A stretch of DNA of 39,542 nucleotides from Tessaracoccus sp. SD287 (GCF_017355265.1 NZ_JADIJQ010000030.1:1-39542), one strand, 5' to 3'. Shown: positions 25,452 through 33,879, counted from the first letter of the stretch. Numbers and translations: made by a program. Notes: generated by a model not told the origin, from the sequence alone.

Positions 25452-27365
25452 ATGACCACCACTGCCGCCACCCTGGCCTGCACCGACCGCGCGTCACAGG
25501 CCGACGGCAGCTACCCCCGGCCCACGCTCGTCCGCTCGGCGGCCACCCTGCTCGACCGGGTCGTCGGCTTCGCCCATGACGACGACCTGGTCGGGCTGGA
25601 CGAGGGCTGGCACGCCACCGAGACGCCCTTCACCCAGCAGATCCAACTGCCCTTCCCGCCGGAGTCGGCGGCGTCCGGGCTGTCGGCCAACGGGTTCCAC
25701 CCCTGCGTCTGGTACCGGATCGAGGTGAGCGCCGAGGACCTGGTCGAGGCCGGACACAGCGACGGGCGGCGCCTGCTGCTGCACTTCGGCGCGGTCGACT
25801 ACGAGACCACCGTCTGGGTCGACGGGCAGCAGGTGGGCACCCACCGCGGCGGCCAGACGCCGTTCAGCTTCGACATCACCGCGGCGCTGGGTGGGCGCCG
25901 TCCCGGGGACGAGGATCGCGGGGGTGCCGGGGGTGGTCCCCCGCATGTCATTGTCGTCCGCGCCTTCGACGACCCGCTGGACACCCGCCAACCCCGCGGC
26001 AAGCAGGACTGGCTGCCCGAACCCCACGCCATCTGGTACGAACGCACCACCGGCATCTGGCGGACCGTCTGGCTGGAATCGGTGCCGCCGGTGCACCTGG
26101 CCCGACTGGTCTGGCGTCCCGACGTCTCGAACGCGCAGGTGCGGGCCGTCGTCGAACTGAGCCGCCGCCCCCTCGAGTCGGTGACGGTCGACCTGGCCAT
26201 CGCCTTCAATGGTGAGGTGCTGGCAGCGGCCAGCGTCGAGGTGCAGGAGCAGTCCACCGAGGTCGTCCTGTCGCTGGCGCGGGTGACGAGCGGGGTCGAC
26301 CTGGAGGCCTTCCTGTGGTGGCCGCACCGTCCCGCCCTGATGGACGCCGGGGTCGTCGTCCATGGCCCGGACGGATCGACCGACGAGGTGCGTTCCTACC
26401 TCGGCTACCGCGAGGTCGGCACGAACCCGGCCGGGTTGACCCTCAACTCCATTCCGTTCACGCTGCGTTCGGTGCTCGAGCAGGGCTACTGGAAGGAGTC
26501 GTGCCTGACCCCGCCCTCGGTGCAGGCCATGAAGGACGAGGTGCAGTTGATCCTTGACCTGGGCTTCAACTCTGCCCGCATCCACCAGAAGGTGGAGGAC
26601 CCTCGCTTCCTGTTCTTCGCCGACACCATGGGGCTGACCCTGTGGGGCGAGACCGCGGCCGCCTACTCCTTCGACTCCCAGGCGGTGGCACGGCTGACCG
26701 AGGAGTGGGTCGACATCGTCCGTGCCAACGAGTCGCACCCCTCGATCCTGGTCTGGGTGCCGTTCAACGAGTCGTGGGGCGTCACCCACATCTCCCGGGT
26801 GCCGGCCCAGGCGGCCTTCACCCGCGCCCTGTCCGACCTGACCCGGGCCCTCGACCCGACCCGACCCGTCATCTCCAATGATGGCTGGGAGCACACCGAT
26901 TCCGACCTGATGACGATCCACGACTACGAGTGGCGCGGTGAGGTCCTCGAGCAGCGCTACACCCGCGAGGGCCTGGCCCAACTGCTCGAGAGGAGTGGAC
27001 CCGCGGGGCGTCCGCTGGTCGTCGGCACCGACCAGCGCCGCGACGTGCCGGTGCTGCTGACCGAGTTCGGCGGGGTGGAGTTCGTCACCTCGCCCAGCGC
27101 CGAGCAGACCTGGGGTTACTCCTCGGCCAAGGACGCCGCCGACTACGAGGCGCGGGTGCGGGCGATCCTGGAACCGGTGCGCCGCTCACCCGTGCTGTCC
27201 GGTTTCTGCTGGACGCAGCTCACCGACACCCTGCAGGAGGCGAACGGGCTGTGCGACGAGAACCGGGTGCCGAAGCTTCCCGTCGCCACCATTCGTGCCC
27301 TCGTCAAGGGACACGAGCAGTCACAGATTCCGATCGAGACGATGAACGAGGTGATCAAGGGATGA
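25452..27365 (+). CDS. Cytoplasmic GH2 family glycosidase
   Basis: This 637-residue protein has no signal peptide. The N-terminal jelly-roll sugar-binding domain is at about 40-215 (WYRIEVSAEDL, LLLHFGAVDYETTVWVDGQQVGTHRGGQTPFSFDIT). An immunoglobulin-like middle domain and a TIM barrel follow. The acid/base Glu440 is in WVPFNESWG and the nucleophile Glu538 in LLTEFGG. GH2 includes beta-galactosidases, beta-glucuronidases and beta-arabinosidases. The substrate here is not readable, but operon context suggests a short imported oligosaccharide. GGAG precedes the ATG by about 7 nt. The stop overlaps the aldose epimerase ATG. Confidence 0.9.
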   Translation: MTTTAATLACTDRASQADGSYPRPTLVRSAATLLDRVVGFAHDDDLVGLDEGWHATETPFTQQIQLPFPPESAASGLSANGFHPCVWYRIEVSAEDLVEAGHSDGRRLLLHFGAVDYETTVWVDGQQVGTHRGGQTPFSFDITAALGGRRPGDEDRGGAGGGPPHVIVVRAFDDPLDTRQPRGKQDWLPEPHAIWYERTTGIWRTVWLESVPPVHLARLVWRPDVSNAQVRAVVELSRRPLESVTVDLAIAFNGEVLAAASVEVQEQSTEVVLSLARVTSGVDLEAFLWWPHRPALMDAGVVVHGPDGSTDEVRSYLGYREVGTNPAGLTLNSIPFTLRSVLEQGYWKESCLTPPSVQAMKDEVQLILDLGFNSARIHQKVEDPRFLFFADTMGLTLWGETAAAYSFDSQAVARLTEEWVDIVRANESHPSILVWVPFNESWGVTHISRVPAQAAFTRALSDLTRALDPTRPVISNDGWEHTDSDLMTIHDYEWRGEVLEQRYTREGLAQLLERSGPAGRPLVVGTDQRRDVPVLLTEFGGVEFVTSPSAEQTWGYSSAKDAADYEARVRAILEPVRRSPVLSGFCWTQLTDTLQEANGLCDENRVPKLPVATIRALVKGHEQSQIPIETMNEVIKG

Positions 27366-28390
27366 ACACAGCTGAGAACGCGGGCACCCTGGACGACGGA
27401 CGCCAGGTGCAGCGGTTCACGCTGGCCGGGGTCGGCCCCGGACGGCTGCAGGTTCTGGACGCCGGGGCCGCGGCCATGAGCTACCGGCTGGTCGCCGACG
27501 ACCCGGCCACCGAGGTGCTGGTCGGCTTCGAGGACGCCGAGGGGTACCGGGCGGGGCTGGTGGGCGGCTACTTCGGGTGCGTGGTCGGACGCTACGCGAA
27601 CCGGATTGCCGGCGGGCGGTTCAGCATTGACGGGGTCGAGTTCCAGGCCTCGAGCAACGAGCCACCCAACACCTTGCACGGGGGAGTCGACGGCTTCTCC
27701 CACCGGGTCTGGACCGTGGTGGAGCACTCGGACGACCGGCTGGTGCTGGGGCTGTCCAGCCCGGACGGCGACCAGGGTTTTCCGGGCAGTGTCGAGGCCA
27801 GGGCCGCCTATTCGGTGATCGAAGACGGATTCGTGCTGGAGTTGTCGGGCACCACCGACGCGCCCACACCGTTCGGTTTGACCAGTCACCTGTACCTGAA
27901 CCTGGCCGGCGGTGGCACCATCAACGAGCACCTGCTGCAGGTGCCGGCCAGTGGCTACGTGCCCATTGATGCCGCCTCGATCCCGACCTCGGGTCCGGTG
28001 CCGGTGCAGGGCACGGCGTTCGACCTGCGGGAGCCGACCCGGATCGGGGAGCGGGTGCGGATGCCCGACGAGCAGATCGGGCTGGCCAAGGGCATCGACC
28101 ACTCCTACGACGTCGCCGGCTCCGGGTTGCGCGAGGTGGCCCGGGTGGAGGAGCCCGGCACCGGGCGGACGCTGCGACTGGTCTCCGACGCCCCGGCGCT
28201 GCAGGTCTACACCGGCAACTTCCTGGACGGTGCGGTGGTCAGCGCCGGACGCCGGTTGCGTCAGGGTGACGCCATGGCGCTGGAGCCGCACGACCACCCG
28301 GACTCCCCGAACCAGGACTGGGCAGCCGACGTGGTGCTGCGCCCGGGTCAGCGGTGGAGCCGCCGGATCGAGTGGCACTTCTCGGGCTGA
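27362..28390 (+). CDS. Aldose 1-epimerase (mutarotase)
   Basis: This 342-residue cytosolic enzyme interconverts the alpha and beta anomers of a free sugar such as galactose or arabinose. Family motifs are VVGRYANRIAGGRFSIDG, NTLHGGVDGFSHRVW (His106), LTSHLYLNLAG (His176, proton donor) and the C-terminal MALEPHDHPDSPN with Glu308 as probable base. The start is the ATG at 27362 overlapping the GH2 stop (ATGA), so the two are coupled. The longer frame upstream lies inside GH2. It would handle the sugar released by GH2 in its beta form. Confidence 0.92.
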   Translation: MNTAENAGTLDDGRQVQRFTLAGVGPGRLQVLDAGAAAMSYRLVADDPATEVLVGFEDAEGYRAGLVGGYFGCVVGRYANRIAGGRFSIDGVEFQASSNEPPNTLHGGVDGFSHRVWTVVEHSDDRLVLGLSSPDGDQGFPGSVEARAAYSVIEDGFVLELSGTTDAPTPFGLTSHLYLNLAGGGTINEHLLQVPASGYVPIDAASIPTSGPVPVQGTAFDLREPTRIGERVRMPDEQIGLAKGIDHSYDVAGSGLREVARVEEPGTGRTLRLVSDAPALQVYTGNFLDGAVVSAGRRLRQGDAMALEPHDHPDSPNQDWAADVVLRPGQRWSRRIEWHFSG

Positions 28391-28521
28391 CGCCGGCGCG
28401 CACCACGCTGGAGGTGGACGGTCGTCGGACATCGTGGCATGGCTGCCAGAAGATCCGTCCCGGTGCAGGATTGCGGCGGACGTTTCGCCCTCACCGTCAC
28501 CATGTCCGCTCGACGGTGCCC

Positions 28522-30219
28522 TCAGCCCAGATACGTCGGTCCCAGGTGGACGCTGGAGCCGGTCGGTAGCCACTTGCCGGCGAAGACGCCATTGATGACC
28601 CGCACGTACTGGCGTCCGCTGACGGTGGCGGCCATGTCGCACAGGGCGCTCGACTGGCCCTTGGACCACCTGGCCCTCACCTGGGTGCCGGGCCGGTCGA
28701 AGCCGCGATCGTTCTTCGACACCCCGGTAATGGTGACGTTGGGCTCGAAGAAGACCTCGACAGGGGTGGTGAAGTCCATCCGGTCGACGTTGAAGCCTTC
28801 CAGGAACACCCGGTCGGGCTCCTCGTTGATCCACCAGCCGGGGGCCTGCCCACCGGCCAGGCGCAGCCAGGTCCGCCGGTGCTTGTCCCGGCCGGCGGCT
28901 CCGGCGCGGGCGCCCTGGCGGGCGTCGGCCGGCAGTCGGGTGTTGGTGGCGAAGGTGACCTTCCAGACCCGTCCGTCGTCGGTGTCGGCGTCCCACACCT
29001 TGCGCAGGGTGTAGGTGCCGGCCTTGATGAAGACCAGTCCGCCGCCGCGGTGGACGGGGAAGTCGCGGGCCAGGGCAGTGGCCCACCACGCCATGGGGGC
29101 GTAACCGGTGCGGTCGTAGACCGTCCACAGCGCCCCGGCATTGGCTGCGTGGTAGAACTTGTGCGTCGTCGGGTCGAGGTCGGGCTTGGCGTAGTAGAAC
29201 GAGCACTGCTGCGGGTTGCGGATGACCGAGGCGTAGTGCGCAGCGGTCGCCATGCCGGCCCACACCAGTTGGCGCACCTGTTCGCGGTGGCCGCTGCTGA
29301 ACGGCGCGGGGTACAGCGCCGCCAACCCGTACAGCACCGTCAGGTGGATGTTGTAGGTCATGGTGGCGTCGCCCTTGGCGGTGGGGAAGCCCTCGTACCA
29401 GAGGTAGCCCTCGTCGTCCTTGGCCGTGACCCAGAACCCAGGACGTTCGGGGTCGCGTGGCTTGCTGAACGCCGTGAACGCCTTCTCGGCGACCGCCACC
29501 CAGGCGGAGTTGCCGGTCAACTCATACATCCCCAGCGCCACCGAGATGGCGCGCTGCTGCCCGAAGGCGGAGACCCACGGGTTGGGCAACGCCTCACCCT
29601 GGTGCGTGGTCGCCATGTCATAGGTCGCCCACAAGGCGCCGTCGTGCTCGACCAGTCGGTCACGCATCAGGTTTCCCTGGGCCAGCGCGGCCCGGTAGTA
29701 GGCCTGGTTGCCGGTGAGTTCCCAGGACAGTTTCAGCTTGCCGAACCAGGTGCCGGCCACGGTCGGGTGGTGGATCAACCTGCCGTCGTTGCGGCGGTAA
29801 CGGATCGTGCCGTCGGGCTGGACGACCTGGTCGGCCGCCGGGTTGTGCTTGAGCGAGACCGGGCTGAACCCCCGCGGGACATTGCGCTCGTCGACGATCT
29901 TCGGGTCCGGGTCGGTCGGGTCGACGTCGGGCATCTCGGACATGCGCATCTCGAGCGAACCGACGCCGGCCGATTCGCCGAAGTACCCGGGGTCGATGCG
30001 GGCGTGCTCCTCGAGCGGGATCACCGGACGGTGCCAGGCGTGCGGCAGGGTGCGGTAGGAACCGAACGGCAGCAGCGGGCTGCTCGCGAACTGGAAGTCG
30101 GTCAGGGCGTTCGCGTGCGCCGGTGCAGGGAACTGGTCGAGGGACATGCCGACGCCGGCAAGCGCGAGGGCTGACAGGCTGCGGGCGGTGGAGGTGAGAA
30201 GACGTCGCCGGGGAAGCAT
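28522..30219 (-). CDS. Exported D-glucuronyl C5-epimerase-like protein
   Basis: This 565-residue protein has a probable twin-arginine signal (PRRRLLTSTA, hydrophobic run, PAHA around residue 36). The middle, about residues 170-330, resembles the D-glucuronyl C5-epimerase C-terminal domain, an alpha/alpha barrel: TWFGKLKLSWELTGN, NPWVSAFGQQRAISVALGMYELTG and LWYEGFPTAKG. Proteins with this fold invert C5 of uronic acids in polymers such as heparosan. The C-terminal 150 residues may be a beta domain. No ribosome site precedes the ATG at 30219; the open frame reaches 30357, but the signal peptide supports 30219. It lies tail-to-tail with the aldose epimerase, 131 bp apart. The polymer acted on is unknown. 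Confidence 0.65.
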   Translation of the reverse strand: MLPRRRLLTSTARSLSALALAGVGMSLDQFPAPAHANALTDFQFASSPLLPFGSYRTLPHAWHRPVIPLEEHARIDPGYFGESAGVGSLEMRMSEMPDVDPTDPDPKIVDERNVPRGFSPVSLKHNPAADQVVQPDGTIRYRRNDGRLIHHPTVAGTWFGKLKLSWELTGNQAYYRAALAQGNLMRDRLVEHDGALWATYDMATTHQGEALPNPWVSAFGQQRAISVALGMYELTGNSAWVAVAEKAFTAFSKPRDPERPGFWVTAKDDEGYLWYEGFPTAKGDATMTYNIHLTVLYGLAALYPAPFSSGHREQVRQLVWAGMATAAHYASVIRNPQQCSFYYAKPDLDPTTHKFYHAANAGALWTVYDRTGYAPMAWWATALARDFPVHRGGGLVFIKAGTYTLRKVWDADTDDGRVWKVTFATNTRLPADARQGARAGAAGRDKHRRTWLRLAGGQAPGWWINEEPDRVFLEGFNVDRMDFTTPVEVFFEPNVTITGVSKNDRGFDRPGTQVRARWSKGQSSALCDMAATVSGRQYVRVINGVFAGKWLPTGSSVHLGPTYLG

Positions 30220-30287
30220 CACGGCAATGATGCTTGCCCGCGCCGATGAGAGCAAAGTGAGACCCGGATGAATCCCGGCGGCCCCGG

Positions 30288-30305
30288 TCTGGCGTTGCCG
30301 CCAGA
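30288..30305. promoter_or_regulatory. Inverted repeat in the divergent epimerase/GH19 region
   Basis: TCTGGCG-TTGC-CGCCAGA is a perfect 7+4+7 inverted repeat in the 128-bp gap between the divergent starts. A second imperfect repeat (ATCCCA/TGGGAAT) lies within 30315-30337, next to the GH19 start. Either may be an operator controlling both genes; the first could also be an mRNA hairpin. Confidence 0.35.
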
Positions 30306-30347
30306 TACCTGAGAGAATCCCAAGAACGTCTGGGAATGGAGTCATGC

Positions 30348-31397
30348 ATGGGTGCACCCGTCGGCCTGTTGATGGGCCTGCTCCATTCGACCGCGCTGGT
30401 GGGCGTGGTCAGCTACGGGGTGGGGACCGTGGTGCCGAGCGCCCCGCCTGCGCCCCCCGCAGTGGCGCGGACCGTGGCATCGAATCCGGCACCGATCAGT
30501 ACGGGGACGAGCACGACTGGGCCGGGCACCGCCGCGTCGCCGGCAGCCACGAGCGACCCGGTCAGCACCGCCCCGGGCAGCACCGCCCCGATCAGCACGA
30601 CTCCGATAAGCACGACTTCGGTCAGCACGACTCCGGTCAGCACCGCGCCGGTCAGCACCGCACCGACTCCGATCAGCACTGCCCCGATCGGTACTGCACC
30701 GACTCCGATCAGCACTGCCCCGATCAGTACTGCACCGACTCCGGTCAGCACCGCACCGGCCGTCCCTTCAGTGGTCCAGCCGGTGGCGGTCGTCCCCGTC
30801 GCAGCTGTCACCACCTCACCTCCGCGCCGCACCGGCGGTGGCATCATCCACGCCCCGGCCGACCATGCCTTCGTCACCCTGGCCGACCTGAGCGCCATCT
30901 TCGGGTCCAAGGTGTCGTCCTCGCCCCGAGTTGCCGAGGGACTGCCGTCACTCAACCAGGCGATGCAGGGGGCAGGCATCACCACCCCGGAGCGCAAGGC
31001 GGCCTTCCTCGCCACCCTGGCCTACGAGTCGACCTTTGACTACGGATTGCAGGAGGCCTACAGCGGCGCCGCCTACCGAGGCCGCGGCTACATCCAGCTC
31101 ACCGGCGACTACAACTACCGCGCCGCCGGCAACCACCTCGGCGTCAATCTGGTGGACGACCCCACCCTGGCGGCATCCCTGAAATGGTCGGCGCCGATCG
31201 CCATCTGGTACTGGACGGTGCAGCGCCCGAACTCCAATGCGGCCGCCGACGACTTCGACATGGGGCTGATCAGCCGCTACATCGGCTACGGCGGCTCCGC
31301 CACCCAGGACCAGTTGCGCTGTGATGCGTTCAAACGGGCATACCTGCACTTCAGCGGCACCCCGGCCCCCAGCAGCACCGTGTGCTTCCGGCACTGA
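30348..31397 (+). CDS. Secreted GH19-type chitinase/lysozyme-like protein with repeat linker
   Basis: This 349-residue protein has an N-terminal hydrophobic helix (LLMGLLHSTALVGVVSYGVG) that acts as signal or anchor. A long Pro/Thr/Ser/Ala linker contains repeated STAPI/STAPV units. The GH19-like catalytic domain starts near residue 165 (FVTLADLSAIFGS). The general-acid region is AAFLATLAYES with Glu227, and YRGRGYIQLTGDYNYRAAG is the GH19 signature. The fold cleaves chitin or peptidoglycan. I chose the ATG at 30348 because GGAG lies about 6 nt upstream; an ATG at 30336 is possible. It is divergent from the epimerase-like gene and followed by GC-rich hairpin repeats that may end transcription. 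Confidence 0.82.
   Translation: MGAPVGLLMGLLHSTALVGVVSYGVGTVVPSAPPAPPAVARTVASNPAPISTGTSTTGPGTAASPAATSDPVSTAPGSTAPISTTPISTTSVSTTPVSTAPVSTAPTPISTAPIGTAPTPISTAPISTAPTPVSTAPAVPSVVQPVAVVPVAAVTTSPPRRTGGGIIHAPADHAFVTLADLSAIFGSKVSSSPRVAEGLPSLNQAMQGAGITTPERKAAFLATLAYESTFDYGLQEAYSGAAYRGRGYIQLTGDYNYRAAGNHLGVNLVDDPTLAASLKWSAPIAIWYWTVQRPNSNAAADDFDMGLISRYIGYGGSATQDQLRCDAFKRAYLHFSGTPAPSSTVCFRH
30558..30758 (+). repeat. In-frame 15-bp repeats encoding P-[IV]-S-T-[AT]
   Basis: About 200 bp encode roughly a dozen pentapeptides of the PVSTA/PISTA type. Part of it is organised as a 36-bp higher unit (TPISTAPIGTAP, TPISTAPISTAP, TPVSTAP). All units are multiples of three, so copy-number changes would alter linker length without breaking the frame. 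The linker separates the membrane helix from the GH19 domain. Confidence 0.85.
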
Positions 31398-31403
31398 GCT
31401 GTT

Positions 31404-31477
31404 TGCGGGGGACGACCCCCTGCACCCCCGCGTGCGGGGGACGACCCCCTGCACCCCCGAGCGCGGGGGACGACCCC
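31404..31477. repeat. 29-bp tandem repeat (2.5 copies), possible terminator
   Basis: Copies start at 31404, 31433 and 31462 (the last partial) with the core GCGGGGGACGACCCCCTGC. Each copy can fold as a GGGGG/CCCCC hairpin with an ACGA loop. The array begins 7 nt after the GH19 stop, so it may terminate transcription. Confidence 0.7.
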
Positions 31478-31490
31478 GGCCTTGACACCA

Positions 31491-31556
31491 GTTGCCCGTA
31501 ACAACCGCAGTTGCCCCCGCTTCGAAACAGGGGCAACGGTGATCGTCACGGGCAAC
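31491..31556. repeat. 66-bp imperfect palindrome, copy A
   Basis: The outer arms GTTGCCCGT and ACGGGCAAC and inner arms GTTGCCCC and GGGGCAAC enclose a centre with TTCGAA. The two 29-nt halves match at about three quarters of positions when one is reversed. A related copy of the same length lies at 33722-33787. The pair flanks the OYE-type reductase gene. It looks like a REP-type or miniature palindromic element. Confidence 0.7.
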
Positions 31557-31609
31557 CAGGCGGGAACGCCGCAGCCTCGGGGGACTGCGGCGCCGACCAG
31601 GGCTGACTG

Positions 31610-33526
31610 TCAGATGGACCTGGCGATGTGGAACCCGCCGTGGACAGCGGTCAGGATGCTGTCGGGTCCGGCCACGTCGCCCACCTTCTCGACGTCCACG
31701 GCGCCGATGAGTTGGTCGTAGAGCTCGTCGTTGGGGGAGTACCCCGAGGCGATGATGTAGGTGTCGGCCTGGATCTGCTTGGTCACCCCGTCCTGCTCAT
31801 AGGTGACCACGTCCTCACCGAACTCATGCACCCGGGCGTTGGTGATGAACTGGATCTGGGTGTCCTCCAACAGTTGGTCGAGGGCCTGTTCGTTGTTGCG
31901 GCAGTGGGTCACCGTCATCAGGCGCTCAGGAAGCATCTCGATGACGGTCACCTCCTGGGCGCCCTCGGTCTTGCAATGGGCAGCCGTCTCGCAGCCGACC
32001 AGACCCGCCCCGAGAATCAGCACCTTCTTGCCGAACTTGGCCTTGTGGGTCAACACGTCGTTGGCCATGACGACCTTGGAACCGTCAATGCCGGGAATCG
32101 GCGGGACGCTGTGACGGGAGCCGGTGGCCATGATCACCTTGTCCCAGTTGCCGCCCTTGATCTCGTCGGCGGTGGCGTCCTTCATGGTCCTGATGGTGAC
32201 GTTGCTGCGGTAGGTCTTGTTGACCATGTAGTCCATGTAGTCCATGACGTCCTTCTTGAACACCGGCCCCCCAGCTGCGGCCAGGGTGCCGCCGAGGCGG
32301 GCGCTCTTCTCCCACAGCTCAACCTCCAGGCCTCGCTCGGCAGCGATGTGGGCAGCCTCCATGCCACCGGGACCCCCACCCAGCACCAGCACCCGCTTGG
32401 CCGTGGTGGCAGGGGTGACGGGGAAGTAGTCCTCGGCGTAGCACTGCGGATTGACAGCGCACTGGTAGTGATTGCCGGTGAAGCCGGCGAACAGGCACTC
32501 GTTGCACCCGATGCACGGGACCACCTCGTCGCCGCGGCCCTGACGCACCTTGTTGACCCAATTCGGGTCGGCCAGGGCGCCGTGGGCCAGACCGACGAAG
32601 TCGGCCATCTCGTCCTCGAGGACCTTTTCGGCCAGGTTCGGGTCCTGCAGCTTGCCCTGGGTCAGCACCGGCACCTGGACGTGCTGGCGGATCTCCGCGG
32701 CCAACCAGGCCTGTGTCGGGGACTCCTGGTAGACGGTGTCGATCGCCTTGTACCAGGCCTCGTAACAGCCCATGTCGACGTGCAGGGCATCGACGCCGGC
32801 GGCCTCCAACATCTTGGCCATCTCGATGCCCTCGGGGACCTCACGTCCGCCCTCGACGCCGTGGTACGGGGTGAACTTGTACAGGATCGGGAAGGTTGGC
32901 CCCACGGCCTCGCGGACGGCGGCAATCACCTCGAGGGGGAACCTGAGCCGTCCGGCCAGGTCACCGCCGTACTCGTCCTCGCGCTTGTTCCACAACGTGG
33001 AGGAGAACTGGTCCATCAGGTAACCGCCGTAGCCGTGCATCTCGACAGCGTCGGCGCCGGCACGCTTGGCCATCGCGGCGCCGCGGGCCATGGAAGCCAC
33101 CAGGTCCTTGATCTCCTCGGTGGTGAGCGGCTCGCAAACCAGGCCGGGGAACCAGAAGGACTCCACGGCGCTGGCAGCCTTGGGAGCGACGTCGGCGGCG
33201 AACGGCAGCTGCATGCGACCCAGACCAGGAGTCAACTGGACGACGAGCTTGGCACCGTTGTGGTGGACACGTCGTGCCAGGAACCCCAGTTGGTTCAGGG
33301 AGCGTTCCGAGCCCAGAATGTTGCAGGCCTTCTGTTCGTAGGACGTGTTGACCTGGTTCGCGCCAGTGATGATCATGCCGAAGCCGCCCTTGGCGCGCTC
33401 CTCGTAGTAGCGGATGGACCGGTCGTGGAGGGACCCGTCCGGCTCGCTCGTGGTGCCCATCGGGGCCATGAACACGCGGTTGCGGACGGTCATCGAGCCA
33501 ATGCGGCCCGGCTGCAATAGCTTCAT
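31610..33526 (-). CDS. Old-yellow-enzyme/Fe-S/FAD reductase (2,4-dienoyl-CoA reductase/enoate reductase family)
   Basis: This 638-residue cytosolic flavoenzyme has an N-terminal FMN TIM barrel at about 1-365 (LLQPGRIGSMTVRNRVFMAPM, VEMHGYGGYLMDQFSS). A 4Fe-4S motif has Cys338, Cys341, Cys344 and Cys356 (PCIGCNEC...C). The FAD/NAD(P) part starts with VLVLGGGPGGMEAAHIAAERG and has a second nucleotide motif VLILGAGLVGCETAAH. This is the layout of FadH, BaiCD and enoate reductases, which reduce activated C=C bonds of enoyl-CoAs or steroids. AAGGA lies about 8 nt before the ATG at 33526; the frame upstream to 33598 looks non-coding. It stands alone, so the substrate cannot be inferred from neighbours. 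Confidence 0.9.
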   Translation of the reverse strand: MKLLQPGRIGSMTVRNRVFMAPMGTTSEPDGSLHDRSIRYYEERAKGGFGMIITGANQVNTSYEQKACNILGSERSLNQLGFLARRVHHNGAKLVVQLTPGLGRMQLPFAADVAPKAASAVESFWFPGLVCEPLTTEEIKDLVASMARGAAMAKRAGADAVEMHGYGGYLMDQFSSTLWNKREDEYGGDLAGRLRFPLEVIAAVREAVGPTFPILYKFTPYHGVEGGREVPEGIEMAKMLEAAGVDALHVDMGCYEAWYKAIDTVYQESPTQAWLAAEIRQHVQVPVLTQGKLQDPNLAEKVLEDEMADFVGLAHGALADPNWVNKVRQGRGDEVVPCIGCNECLFAGFTGNHYQCAVNPQCYAEDYFPVTPATTAKRVLVLGGGPGGMEAAHIAAERGLEVELWEKSARLGGTLAAAGGPVFKKDVMDYMDYMVNKTYRSNVTIRTMKDATADEIKGGNWDKVIMATGSRHSVPPIPGIDGSKVVMANDVLTHKAKFGKKVLILGAGLVGCETAAHCKTEGAQEVTVIEMLPERLMTVTHCRNNEQALDQLLEDTQIQFITNARVHEFGEDVVTYEQDGVTKQIQADTYIIASGYSPNDELYDQLIGAVDVEKVGDVAGPDSILTAVHGGFHIARSI

Positions 33527-33650
33527 GGGAAGTCCTTTCGCTCTTGGCTCGAGACCTGGCGGGGACGAGCCCTCCCATCCGACGATGATGGGACCCAATT
33601 CGACAGTAGGCCGCCCAGCGGAGGCCCTCGGCAGCAGGGGTGGCTAATTC

Positions 33651-33664
33651 GTGAAACATTTCAC
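33651..33664. promoter_or_regulatory. Possible operator upstream of the OYE-type reductase
   Basis: GTGAAA-CA-TTTCAC is a perfect 6+2+6 inverted repeat, 125 bp upstream of the reductase start. Size and symmetry fit a TetR- or GntR-like operator. No regulator gene is adjacent. Confidence 0.4.
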
Positions 33665-33721
33665 AAGGGGTGTGTTGGGTATTCGAGGCGTGCCTCGCCT
33701 CACCGCCATCCCCTGACGCCA

Positions 33722-33787
33722 GCTGCCCGCGAGAACCACCGTCGCCCCTGTTTCGCGACGGGGGCAACGGCGATTGTCGCCGGCAGG
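33722..33787. repeat. 66-bp imperfect palindrome, copy B
   Basis: It has the same length and layout as the element at 31491-31556 and about 73 percent identity by hand alignment (48 of 66). The two halves again pair at about 22 of 29 positions, and many differences between copies keep pairing, which suggests selection on the fold. It lies upstream of the reductase, as copy A lies downstream. Confidence 0.7.
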
Positions 33788-33879
33788 TGCGTGACGACCG
33801 GGCCAGTTGGTGAGCTGCTGCCCCGCCCCGGAAGCCCGGGGTTCGGGGAAACCGGGGCGTCCGTGTTGCCCGTTGGCCC

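Noticed and set aside
31404..31477. CRISPR array
   Set aside because: The 29-bp units are directly adjacent without unique spacers, and no cas genes are nearby.
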